Assembly: GCF_009908315.1 (NCBI RefSeq)
Contig: NZ_JAAATW010000001.1
Span: 1,632,263 to 1,696,262, forward strand
Reading direction: 5' to 3'
Source of the DNA: Paragemmobacter ruber
GTDB taxonomy: Bacteria; Pseudomonadota; Alphaproteobacteria; Rhodobacterales; Rhodobacteraceae
DNA: 64,000 nucleotides
Under the pieces are notes generated by a model. That model was not told where the DNA came from. It did no database searches and was given only the letters and a program-made list of their open reading frames with translations. Below, in pieces: positions 18,147-25,779 of the stretch. The position numbers were made by a program, and so were the translations under genes. Positions within the stretch are counted from its first letter, which is position 1. The number at the start of each line of letters is the position of its first letter.

Positions 18147-18968
18147 TCACACCTGCAGAACGGAAGAGACGAGAAGCTGGGTATAGCCGTGCTGCGGATC
18201 GTCCAGCACCTGATCGGTCAGCCCCTGCTCCACCACATGCCCCGATTTCATCACCATCAGCCGATCGGCGAGCAGCCGCACCACGGCAAGGTCATGCGTC
18301 ACGATGATGACCGACAGCCCCATCTCGCGCACCAGCCCGCGGAGCAGGTCCAGAAGCCGCGCCTGCACGCTGACATCAAGGCCCCCCGTCGGTTCATCCA
18401 TGAACACCAGCCGCGGCCCCGTCACCAGATTGCGCGCGATCTGCAACCGCTGCTGCATCCCGCCCGAAAAGGCGCTCGGCCGGTCGTCGATCCGCTCGGC
18501 GGCAATCTCCACCCGCCCCAGCCAGTCCGTTGCCCGGTCGCGGATCGCGCCATAGTTGCGCGCCCCCACCGCCATCAGCCGCTCGCCCACATTGCCGCCC
18601 GCCGTGACACCCATCCGCAACCCGTCGCGCGGGTTCTGGTGGACAAAGGCCCAATCCGTCCGCGACAGCCGCCGCCGCTCAGGCTCGGTCATGGCCAGCA
18701 CATCGCGCGGGCCCTCCGACGTGTCAAAGACGACACTGCCCGCATCCGGCGCCAGATGCCCCGCCAGACAGGAGAGCAGCGTCGATTTCCCCGATCCGCT
18801 CTCGCCCACGATTCCCAGCACCTCGCCGGGCCACAGGTCAAACCCCACATCCGCACAGCCGATCCGCGCCCCATAACGCTTGGTCAGCCCCCGCACCGCC
18901 AGAAGAGGACCGACTGACGTCACTTCGGGCTTCATCTTGGCGGAAATACCCAATTCCACGGCCCCCAT
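18147..18968 (-). CDS. phnK: C-P lyase complex ABC-type protein PhnK
   Basis: 273 residues from ATG 18968, whose A is the last base of the phnJ stop codon (TGATG). The open frame extends upstream to 19037 but into phnJ. Walker A GESGSGKST, signature FSGGMQQRLQIARN and Walker B LVFMDEPTGGLDVSVQ are complete; the last is typical of PhnK. It binds PhnJ in the C-P lyase core. An internal start at MKPEVTS (18935) is possible because the first 11 residues are not conserved. Confidence 0.92.
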   Translation of the reverse strand: MGAVELGISAKMKPEVTSVGPLLAVRGLTKRYGARIGCADVGFDLWPGEVLGIVGESGSGKSTLLSCLAGHLAPDAGSVVFDTSEGPRDVLAMTEPERRRLSRTDWAFVHQNPRDGLRMGVTAGGNVGERLMAVGARNYGAIRDRATDWLGRVEIAAERIDDRPSAFSGGMQQRLQIARNLVTGPRLVFMDEPTGGLDVSVQARLLDLLRGLVREMGLSVIIVTHDLAVVRLLADRLMVMKSGHVVEQGLTDQVLDDPQHGYTQLLVSSVLQV

Positions 18969-19846
18969 CAGGCAACCCCCTCTGCCACCGGCGCACCCAG
19001 CCGCCCCACATGTCCCGCCGCACGGCGGCAGCGGCAATGATCCGTGTCCGAACAGACGAACATCCGCCCGCCCTGATCATCGGTGATCACCTCGTCGAGA
19101 TAACTGTCGCTTGCCCCGCACAGATCGCAGTCATGCGGCGCCTTCGATGCCTCGAACGGGTGATCCTCGAAATCGAGGCTGACCGCCCGGCTATAGGGCG
19201 GCAGCGCATAGATGCGCTGCTCCCGCCCCGCGCCAAACAGTTGCAGCGCGGGCGACCCCGACAGTTTGGGATTGTCAAAGCGCGGAATGGGCGACGGGTC
19301 CATCACATAGCGCCCCTCCACCTTCACCGGATAGGCATAGGCCGTGGCGATATGGCCGTGTCGCGCGATATCCTCATACAGCTTCACATGCATCAGCCCG
19401 TATTCCTCCAGGCTGTGCATCTTCCGCGTCTCCGTCTCGCGCGGCTCCAGAAAGCGCAGGGGTTCCGGGATCGGCACCTGATAGACAAGGATCTGATCCT
19501 CGGTCAGCGGCGCTTCCGGGATGCGGTGGCGGGTCTGGATCACGGTCGCCTCCGCCGTCGCCTCGGTCGTGGCCACGCCCGCCGTGCGCTGAAAGAACTT
19601 GCGGATCGACACTGCATTGGTCGTGTCATCGGCCCCTTGGTCGATCACCTTCAGCACATCCTCGGGCGTCAGACAGGCCGCCGTCACCTGCACCCCGCCG
19701 GTGCCCCAGCCATAGGGCATCGGCATCTCGCGGCTGGCGAAGGGCACCTGATAGCCGGGCACGGCCACGCCCTTCAGGATCGCGCGGCGGATCATCCGCT
19801 TGGTCTGCTCGTCGAGATAGGCAAAGTTATAGGCTTGGTCGGTCAT
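18968..19846 (-). CDS. phnJ: alpha-D-ribose 1-methylphosphonate 5-phosphate C-P lyase PhnJ
   Basis: 292 residues. This is the radical-SAM-type enzyme that breaks the carbon-phosphorus bond. The cluster cysteines C240, C243, C265 and C271 (CDLCGASDSYLDE ... FVCSDTDHC) match E. coli Cys241, 244, 266 and 272 with a one-residue shift, and Gly31 (VPGYQVPF) matches the glycyl-radical Gly32. All catalytic residues I know of are kept, so it should be active. Its ATG overlaps the stop of the inserted DUF559 gene (ATGA). Confidence 0.95.
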   Translation of the reverse strand: MTDQAYNFAYLDEQTKRMIRRAILKGVAVPGYQVPFASREMPMPYGWGTGGVQVTAACLTPEDVLKVIDQGADDTTNAVSIRKFFQRTAGVATTEATAEATVIQTRHRIPEAPLTEDQILVYQVPIPEPLRFLEPRETETRKMHSLEEYGLMHVKLYEDIARHGHIATAYAYPVKVEGRYVMDPSPIPRFDNPKLSGSPALQLFGAGREQRIYALPPYSRAVSLDFEDHPFEASKAPHDCDLCGASDSYLDEVITDDQGGRMFVCSDTDHCRCRRAAGHVGRLGAPVAEGVA

Positions 19847-20187
19847 TCCCCAATCTCCTCGGCAAGGCGGCGCAGGACGGCAGACAGGTCGGCAAGCACA
19901 TCTCCGGGCGCCAGATGGATCAGCCGGTATTCAAGGCGGGCCAAGCCCGCCGCCGGGGCACGATCCGCCGCATGGTCATGTGTCTTATCGAGTAGATCGA
20001 TCGCGATGCGGCGCGACGGTATGGCGAAATCCACGATCCAAGGCCCCACCGGCGCCTGCCGCCGCACCGGCAGGCAAAGGAAGCGATGGCCCCGCAGCGC
20101 CTGCCAAAGCACGGCTTCGGCAGGCGTCATGCTCGCCCGCAGGATGCGGGCGTGCAGGCGCTGTGTATCTGACCGATAGGCAGGCAT
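19843..20187 (-). CDS. DUF559 endonuclease-like protein inserted between phnI and phnJ
   Basis: 114 residues if started at MPAYRSDTQRLHARILR, the usual DUF559 start; the frame is open further to ATG 20370, which overlaps the phnI stop (ATGA) and would give 175 residues reading through the inverted repeats. LRASMTPAEAVLWQALRG and FLCLPVRRQAPVGPWIVDF are typical of DUF559, a very-short-patch-repair-like nuclease fold. The usual acidic E-x-D-G segment is IDLLDKTH here, so the nuclease site may be decayed. It ends in ATGA overlap with phnJ. It has no known role in phosphonate use and looks acquired. Confidence 0.8.
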   Translation of the reverse strand: MPAYRSDTQRLHARILRASMTPAEAVLWQALRGHRFLCLPVRRQAPVGPWIVDFAIPSRRIAIDLLDKTHDHAADRAPAAGLARLEYRLIHLAPGDVLADLSAVLRRLAEEIGE

Positions 20188-20198
20188 CCCGCGCACCC

Positions 20199-20339
20199 CC
20201 TCCCCGACCCTCCCCCGTGCCGGGGGAGGGAGCTTCACCCCCCACCCTGCGGCAGCATCGGTGAACACCGTGTTAACCGTGACATGCCGCCACCCGCCGG
20301 GCGCTCTCCCTCCCCCGGCACGGGGGAGGGTCGGGGAGG
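20199..20339. repeat. 34-bp perfect inverted repeats, each itself a hairpin, upstream of DUF559
   Basis: Bases 20199-20232 are the exact reverse complement of 20306-20339. Inside each arm CCCTCCCCCG and CGGGGGAGGG pair around a 3-base loop. The 73-base spacer encodes nothing obvious. The block lies between the phnI stop (20367) and the likely DUF559 start (20187). In my recollection such CCCTCCCC-rich repeats often accompany DUF559 genes in alphaproteobacteria, which suggests a mobile or repeat-expanding unit. Confidence 0.85.
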
Positions 20340-20366
20340 AGGTCGCCCCGGTCGAAATCAGGGCGC

Positions 20367-21455
20367 TCATTCCGCTGCCTCCCGCATCGCGCTGGCCTCG
20401 ACCTCGGCCCGCAGCTTGCGCACCAGTTCCAGCTCGCTCTGGAAATCCACGTAATGCGGCAGCTTGATATGCTCCAGAAACCCGGTCGCCTGCACATTGT
20501 CGGCATGCATCAGCACGAATTCCTCGTCCTGCGCGGGTGCGCCGGTGAAATCCTCGCCCAGCTCCTTCCAGCGCAGCGCCCTGTCCACCAGGCTCATGGC
20601 AATCGACTTCCGCTCATTCTGGCCAAAGGTCAGCCCATAGCCGCGGGTGAATTGCGGCGGTTCCGTGCGCGATCCCTTGAACTGGTTCACCGTCTCGCAT
20701 TCGGTCACCTCGATCTCGCCGATGCAGATGGCAAAGCCCAGTTCCGGCACCTCCATCTCCACCGCCACCATCCCGATCCGTAGCTCGCCCACAAAGGCAT
20801 GGGTCCGCCCGTAGCCGCGCTGGGTCGAATAGGCCAATGACAGGATGAACCCCTCATCCCCCCGCGCGATCGCCTGCAGGCGGGTCGCCCGGGATGCGGG
20901 CAATTCCATCGGCTCGCGCGTCAGGTCGGGCGGCAGCGTGTCGTCGCGCGGGGCGTCCTCGATCATCCCGTCGCGGTTCAGGAAAGATGTGATATGCGGC
21001 ACCATGCCCGGGGCGGCGGGCGCGCGCGGCGCCACCGGCGCCTCGCCATTCGCCGCCAGCGTGAAATCCAGCAGCCGGTGCGTGTAGTCGAAGGTCGGCC
21101 CCAGAACCTGCCCCCCCGGCGCATCCTTGAAGGTCGCGCTGATCCGCCGCGCGACCGCCATCTGGGCCGTCTCCACGGGCAAGGACACACCATGCCGGGG
21201 CAGGGTGGTGCGATAGGCCCGGATCAGGAAGACCGCCTCGATCAGATCGCCCCGCGCCTGCTTGATCGCCAGCGCCGCAAGGTCGGGGTCGTACAGCGAC
21301 CCCTCCGCCATCACCCGGTTCACCGCCAGCCGCAACTGCTCGCGGATCTGCGGGATCGTCAGGTCCGCGACAGACGGATCGCCCCGCCGCTCCTCGGCCA
21401 GCCAGGCATGGGCATTGTCGATGGCCCGCTCGCCGCCCTTCACCGCCACATACAT
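20367..21455 (-). CDS. phnI: C-P lyase core subunit PhnI
   Basis: 362 residues with the family start MYVAVKGGERAIDNAH and the C-terminal segment VLMHADNVQATGFLEHIKLPHYVDFQSEL, a good match to PhnI. With PhnG, H, J and L it makes the nucleoside-triphosphate phosphonate transfer that swaps adenine for methylphosphonate. It shares one base with the phnH stop region and its own stop overlaps ATG 20370 of the extended DUF559 frame. Confidence 0.94.
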   Translation of the reverse strand: MYVAVKGGERAIDNAHAWLAEERRGDPSVADLTIPQIREQLRLAVNRVMAEGSLYDPDLAALAIKQARGDLIEAVFLIRAYRTTLPRHGVSLPVETAQMAVARRISATFKDAPGGQVLGPTFDYTHRLLDFTLAANGEAPVAPRAPAAPGMVPHITSFLNRDGMIEDAPRDDTLPPDLTREPMELPASRATRLQAIARGDEGFILSLAYSTQRGYGRTHAFVGELRIGMVAVEMEVPELGFAICIGEIEVTECETVNQFKGSRTEPPQFTRGYGLTFGQNERKSIAMSLVDRALRWKELGEDFTGAPAQDEEFVLMHADNVQATGFLEHIKLPHYVDFQSELELVRKLRAEVEASAMREAAE

Positions 21456-22027
21456 CAGACATCCTCCACGATGGTTGACCGGGGCAGGGCCGCAACCCGG
21501 CCCCCGGCGGTGAAGACACAGTCAAACCCCAGCGGGAACAGCGCCCGGTTGGCACGGAAGGCCGCGACCTCGGGCAGCGACAGATGCGCGTGATCCCGGA
21601 TCCCCGGCCCGGTCAGCCGCGCGCCCTCTGCCAGCAACTCCGCCCGCTCAACGATCAGCGTGCAGGCCCGGTCGGGATATTCCGGTGTGCCGATGGCAAA
21701 GCGGCCCACGGGCTGCAACGCCTCCCACGTGCCGATGGCGAACATCGCCGCTTCGGCCCCCACCAGCGGCGCGCCGGTGTGAAAGGTGATCCACTCCCGC
21801 ACCGCTGCCACGTCATGCGCCCCCGCCAGATGCACCGGCGTGGTGCCATCCAGCAGCGTCAGCGCCACCGTCCCCGCCGCCACCGACAGCGGTGCCGGTG
21901 GCACTGCGCCCCCCAGATCGGCAATCCGCCCCGGTCGCGCCATCACATCCAGCAGCGCGCGGAACGCCCGCGCCGCCTCCAGCGGCGGATCGGCAAAACC
22001 ACCCGCCAGCGCATCCACCGCCGTCAT
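21455..22027 (-). CDS. phnH: C-P lyase core subunit PhnH
   Basis: 190 residues from ATG 22027, overlapping the phnG stop (ATGA). The frame is open to 22438 but that part is a shadow of phnG. Segments ARAFRALLDVMARPGRI, TLLDGTTPVHL and GPGIRDHAHLSL are typical of PhnH, a PLP-transferase-like fold that has lost the cofactor and acts structurally in the PhnGHIJ core. Confidence 0.93.
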   Translation of the reverse strand: MTAVDALAGGFADPPLEAARAFRALLDVMARPGRIADLGGAVPPAPLSVAAGTVALTLLDGTTPVHLAGAHDVAAVREWITFHTGAPLVGAEAAMFAIGTWEALQPVGRFAIGTPEYPDRACTLIVERAELLAEGARLTGPGIRDHAHLSLPEVAAFRANRALFPLGFDCVFTAGGRVAALPRSTIVEDV

Positions 22028-22488
22028 TTGTCCTCTCCCCGCACCATGGTGAAGAACTCCACCTTCGTCGCCGCCGCCTTCTCGGCCCGCACCTGCCGCG
22101 CCTCGGCCTCGGCCTGCGCCAGCGGGTCCAGCACCGCCGCCCGGATGGCCGCCGCCGCGCCCGTCTGCATCAGCGCATCCACCACAGCGGCGCGGCGCGC
22201 GTGATCCCGGTCCCGCCCCTGCACCACCGCATGGCCCACCGCGCCCGAGGCCAGCCGCAAGCTGCACCGCACCACCGTCATCTCGCCCAGATTGAACGGC
22301 GCACCCGTCGCCCCGGCCCGGCCCCGCACCATCACCGCGCCGATCTCCGGCGCGCGCAGCAGGGCGTGATCGGGCAGCGGATCCGGCAGCAGCCCCGCCA
22401 GCGCCGCAGGCCGCGCCCGCGCCAAAAGCCCCATCCATTCCTGCCGCGCCGTCTGGGGTTCGGCCCTGTCCATGCTGTGACTAGACAT
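22024..22488 (-). CDS. phnG: C-P lyase core subunit PhnG
   Basis: 154 residues from ATG 22488 (GGAAAAAG upstream); a second ATG at 22473 (MDRAEPQTARQEW) is an equally possible start. The core WMGLLARA, GAPFNLGEMTVVRCSLRL and GHAVVQGRDRDHARRAAVVDALMQ are typical of PhnG. First gene of the C-P lyase operon; its promoter lies in the short divergent region shared with phnF. Confidence 0.92.
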   Translation of the reverse strand: MSSHSMDRAEPQTARQEWMGLLARARPAALAGLLPDPLPDHALLRAPEIGAVMVRGRAGATGAPFNLGEMTVVRCSLRLASGAVGHAVVQGRDRDHARRAAVVDALMQTGAAAAIRAAVLDPLAQAEAEARQVRAEKAAATKVEFFTMVRGEDK

Positions 22489-22504
22489 CTTTTTCCGCTT
22501 GTCG

Positions 22505-22529
22505 AGTTGCCTATACAACTATACAACTC
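22505..22529. promoter_or_regulatory. probable PhnF operator in the phnG-phnF divergent region
   Basis: AGTTG-CCTATA-CAACT (22505-22520) is a 5-bp dyad with 6-base spacer, overlapped by the direct repeat CTATACAA/CTATACAA (from 22511 and 22519). It lies 17 bases before phnG and 69 before phnF. TATA-centred dyads are usual for GntR/HutC-family operators, so PhnF is the likely ligand. Confidence 0.55.
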
Positions 22530-22597
22530 TCATACAGCCGATGTCGAGACGTCGGTGCGAAGCTTTGATGAAACTTCAATGACAAAAGGGGGTTGGA

Positions 22598-23317
22598 ATG
22601 GCCCGATCCGCGATCTGGCGTGAAATCGCCGCAACCCTGCGGGCCGAGATCGCGCGCGGCCACGTCCCGCCCGGTGGCCGCCTGCCGACCGAGGCCGACC
22701 TCGCCGCCCGCTTCGGCGTGAACCGCCATACCGTGCGCCATGCGCTGGCCGATCTCGCCGCCGAAGGGCTGGTCCATTCGCGGCGCGGGGCAGGGGTCTT
22801 TGTCACCGGGCGCGCGGCGGATTATCCGCTCGGCCGTCGCGTCCGCTTTCATCAGGCCGTGACCGCCGCCGGGATGACACCCTCCCGCCGCCTGACCCGC
22901 ACCGAAACCCGCCCCGCGGACAAGGTGGAAGCCGGGCATCTGGCGATTGGCGAAGGCGAGGCGGTCCATGTGTTCGAAGGCGTCTCGCTGGCCGATGGCC
23001 ACCCGATCGCGATGTTCCGCTCGGTCTTTCCCGCCGCCCGCCTGCCCGATCTGCCCCGCCGCATGGCCGAGACGAACTCTGTCACCGCCGCGCTCGCCGC
23101 CTGCGGGGTGGCCGATTACACCCGCGCCTCCACCCGCCTCACCGCCAAGACCGCCAAGCCGATGCTGGCGCTTGCCCTCCAGATCAAGGAAGGCGCGCCG
23201 GTCCTGCGCTCCGTCGCGATCAACGTGGATCCCGCCGGGGTGCCGCTGGAATACGGCATCACCTGGTTTGCAGGCGATCGCGTCACCTTGACCGTGGGAC
23301 CTGTGGAAATGTCATAA
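22598..23317 (+). CDS. phnF: phosphonate operon GntR-family regulator PhnF
   Basis: 239 residues. The N-terminal winged helix (about 5-72) contains LPTEADLAARFGVNRHTVRHALADL, and the rest is a UTRA ligand-binding domain (HFP-like segments VFEGVSLADGHPIAMFRS and LEYGITWFAGDRVTL). It is divergent from phnG and upstream of the third PhnM gene on the same strand. Probably a repressor of the phn operon released by a phosphonate intermediate. Confidence 0.93.
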   Translation: MARSAIWREIAATLRAEIARGHVPPGGRLPTEADLAARFGVNRHTVRHALADLAAEGLVHSRRGAGVFVTGRAADYPLGRRVRFHQAVTAAGMTPSRRLTRTETRPADKVEAGHLAIGEGEAVHVFEGVSLADGHPIAMFRSVFPAARLPDLPRRMAETNSVTAALAACGVADYTRASTRLTAKTAKPMLALALQIKEGAPVLRSVAINVDPAGVPLEYGITWFAGDRVTLTVGPVEMS

Positions 23318-23371
23318 GCCCGTTGCAGGCCGCGTTTATCCACAGCAAAAACCAGATCGTGAGAGCAGCCC

Positions 23372-24556
23372 ATGCCCCCCTTCCTGCCCCCCTTGCGCCT
23401 GACCGGCGCGGATGTCCTGTCCGGTGACGGCTTTGCCAGCCGCCCGGTCGGCATCGCGAACGGGCAGATCGTCGAGGCCGGCGCCACGGCGGATGTGGAT
23501 CTGTCGGGCTACTGGCTTCTGCCGGGCATCATCGACCTGCACGGCGACGGCTTCGAACGCCAGATCTTCCCCCGCCCCTCTGCCCCCTTTCCCATCGCGC
23601 AGGGCCTTGCCTCCACCGCGCGCGAGGCGGCGTCGCATGGCGTGACCACCGCCTTCCTCGCCCAAAGCTGGAGCTGGGAAGGCGGCTTCCGCGGCCCCGA
23701 TCAGGCCGAGGCGCTGATGGCCGCCGTGCAGGCGTTCCGCTCCACCGCCCCGGTCGACCTGCGCGTGCAGATCCGCGCCGAAACCCATCTGGTCGAGGCC
23801 GTCCCCCGCCTCATCGCCGCGGTCGAGCAGTTCCGTGTGGGCTATGTCGTGTTTAACGATCATCTCGAAGAAGGCTTCCAGATGCATCGCCGCAATCCCG
23901 ATGGCTTCGGTCACTGGGCGCGCAAGGCCGGTCTGACCGAGGTGCAGTTGCTTACAAGGATGGAGGCCGCCCGCGCCAAGGCGCGCGACGTGCCGCGCGC
24001 GCTCTGCATGATGGCAGGCGCCTTCGACAGGCTCGGCGTGGTCTATGGCAGCCACGATGACCCCGATGCCGAAACGCGCGAGGTCTACCGCATGATCGGC
24101 GCCCGCGTGTCCGAATTTCCCACCACCCGCCGCGCCGCCGCCGCCGCCCGTGCGGCGGGCGATCCTGTCATCATGGGCGCACCCAATGTGGTGCGCGGCG
24201 GATCGCAGGCGGGCAACATCGCCGCCGTGGAACTGATCCGCGACGGGCTCTGCGATGCGCTGGTGTCGGATTACCACATCCCCGCGCTGCCGCTGGCCGT
24301 CTGGGCGCTGGTCGATCAGGGCATCCTGCCCTTGGCGCAGGCATGGCGGCTGGTGTCCGAAGGCCCGGCGCAGGTGCTGGGGCTGGTGGATCGCGGCACG
24401 CTGCAGAACGGCCTGCGCGCCGATCTCGTCGCGGTCAACCGCGACACCCGCGCCGTGGAACTGGTCATCTCCGGTGGCCGCATGGCGCATCTGTCGGGCG
24501 AAGCCGCCGTCCGCTTCTGCGCCGTCGCAGGCAGCGCCCGCATGGCCGCCGAGTAA
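23372..24556 (+). CDS. phnM: PhnM-like amidohydrolase (divergent copy 3)
   Basis: 394 residues, 54 bases after phnF. It is closer to the copy at 12633 than to the canonical one: H57-G-D59-GFERQIFPRP replaces HTDN, NDHLEEG replaces MDHTPGQRQ, and GSHDDPDAET and GAPNVVRGGSQAGN are kept. So two of the three PhnM proteins form a separate subgroup. Likely a metal-dependent phosphohydrolase on a related triphosphate; which substrate is not known. Confidence 0.82.
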   Translation: MPPFLPPLRLTGADVLSGDGFASRPVGIANGQIVEAGATADVDLSGYWLLPGIIDLHGDGFERQIFPRPSAPFPIAQGLASTAREAASHGVTTAFLAQSWSWEGGFRGPDQAEALMAAVQAFRSTAPVDLRVQIRAETHLVEAVPRLIAAVEQFRVGYVVFNDHLEEGFQMHRRNPDGFGHWARKAGLTEVQLLTRMEAARAKARDVPRALCMMAGAFDRLGVVYGSHDDPDAETREVYRMIGARVSEFPTTRRAAAAARAAGDPVIMGAPNVVRGGSQAGNIAAVELIRDGLCDALVSDYHIPALPLAVWALVDQGILPLAQAWRLVSEGPAQVLGLVDRGTLQNGLRADLVAVNRDTRAVELVISGGRMAHLSGEAAVRFCAVAGSARMAAE

Positions 24557-24558
24557 CG

Positions 24559-25626
24559 CTAACCCGCGAAGAGGCGCCGCAAACGCCCCGTGTCGATGGC
24601 GCGGACCACATGGCCCTCGGGCTTCACCGTCGCCACATCCTCGCCCGCCACCAGCGCATTGACCACGGCTTCCTCCACCGCCTCCACCCCCGCCAGATAG
24701 ACCGGGTCCATCCCTTCCCCGTTCACCTCGCGCCGCGTCAGGATTGCGGGGGCGTGCTGCGGCATCGGCCCTGGGTCCGCCACCGACAGGGCAAGGAAAA
24801 TGTCCCCCGAACTGTTCCCCCCCGGCGTGCCACCCCGCCCGATCCCCAGCGCCGCCCGCTTCGCCATCTGCCGCAGATGCAGCGCCGACAGCGGCGCATC
24901 CGTCGCCAGCACCACGATGATCGACCCGTCCTCGCGGTCCTTCAGCCCATCCTCGGGGAACATCTCCCCCACCGGGCGGCCAAGGATCCGCAGCCATGGC
25001 CGCAGCCCGTGATTGGCCTGCACCAGCGCACCCACGGTGAACGCCTCTCCCCCCACCTCCACCAGACGTGACGCCGTTCCCGTCCCGCCCTTGAACTCAT
25101 AGCAGATCATCCCGTTCCCGCCGCCCGTGGACCCCTCCGCCACCGGCCCGCCCGCCGCCGCGCGCAAGGCCGCCAGCGCATGATCCGGCGTCACATGCAG
25201 GGCGTTGATGTCGTTCAACACCCCGTCATAGGTTTCCGCCACCACCGGCATGGCCCAGGCGTGATCTTCCGCGAAATAGCGGTCATAGGTCTCGATCATC
25301 CAGCGCACCGCGCCGTGATGCACCGCGCCCACGCCATGGGTGTTGGTGATGCAGACCGGCCCGATGAAATAGCCCGCATCGTCGATCCAATGCGTCCCCG
25401 TCATCTCGCCGTTGCCGTTCAACGCGTAATGCCCCGCCCAGACCGGCACCGGCATGCCTGCGTCCGCACGCGGCAGGATCGCCGTCACGCCCGTGCGCAT
25501 CTTCCGTGCCGGATCGGTCAGCGTGCAGAACCCCACCCGCAGCCCCGGCACATCGGTGATCGCGTTCCACCGCCCCGGCCGCCCCGGAAAGGGCAGCCCC
25601 AGATCGCGCGCGCGGGGTTTCGTCAT
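24559..25626 (-). CDS. P1 family peptidase (DmpA/BapA-type aminopeptidase)
   Basis: 355 residues. The family makes one chain that cuts itself before a nucleophilic Ser; the cleavage region here is GGNSSGDIF with S272/S273, against the GNGSGD or GNS-GD of known members. Conserved TNTHGVGAVHHG and EGSTGGGNGMICYEFKGGTGTASR are present. Members hydrolyse N-terminal amino acids from amides or beta-peptides. It has no signal peptide. It converges on the third PhnM gene with two bases between stops and is divergent from the regulator at 25780. Confidence 0.9.
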   Translation of the reverse strand: MTKPRARDLGLPFPGRPGRWNAITDVPGLRVGFCTLTDPARKMRTGVTAILPRADAGMPVPVWAGHYALNGNGEMTGTHWIDDAGYFIGPVCITNTHGVGAVHHGAVRWMIETYDRYFAEDHAWAMPVVAETYDGVLNDINALHVTPDHALAALRAAAGGPVAEGSTGGGNGMICYEFKGGTGTASRLVEVGGEAFTVGALVQANHGLRPWLRILGRPVGEMFPEDGLKDREDGSIIVVLATDAPLSALHLRQMAKRAALGIGRGGTPGGNSSGDIFLALSVADPGPMPQHAPAILTRREVNGEGMDPVYLAGVEAVEEAVVNALVAGEDVATVKPEGHVVRAIDTGRLRRLFAG

Positions 25627-25779
25627 CGGGCCTCACCTGTGCTGAACGCTCGCCCCAGTCATCGCCCATCCCGCGCCCGGCGCAAAGCCGCAAATTCCGC
25701 CCCCTGCCACCAAGGTCGTGTTGAGCGCTTGGCCACACAGGCGCAGGATACCCCCACAGCCAGACCTGGGGAGAGGCCT

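Noticed and set aside
19988..20187. DUF559 gene as a pseudogene
   Set aside because: The frame is intact with overlaps to both phn genes; only the acidic motif is unusual, so it is kept as a gene.
25180..25779. Long N-terminal extension of the AcoR-like regulator frame
   Set aside because: Antisense to the P1 peptidase; composition is shadow-like, and GTG 25780 has a good ribosome site.
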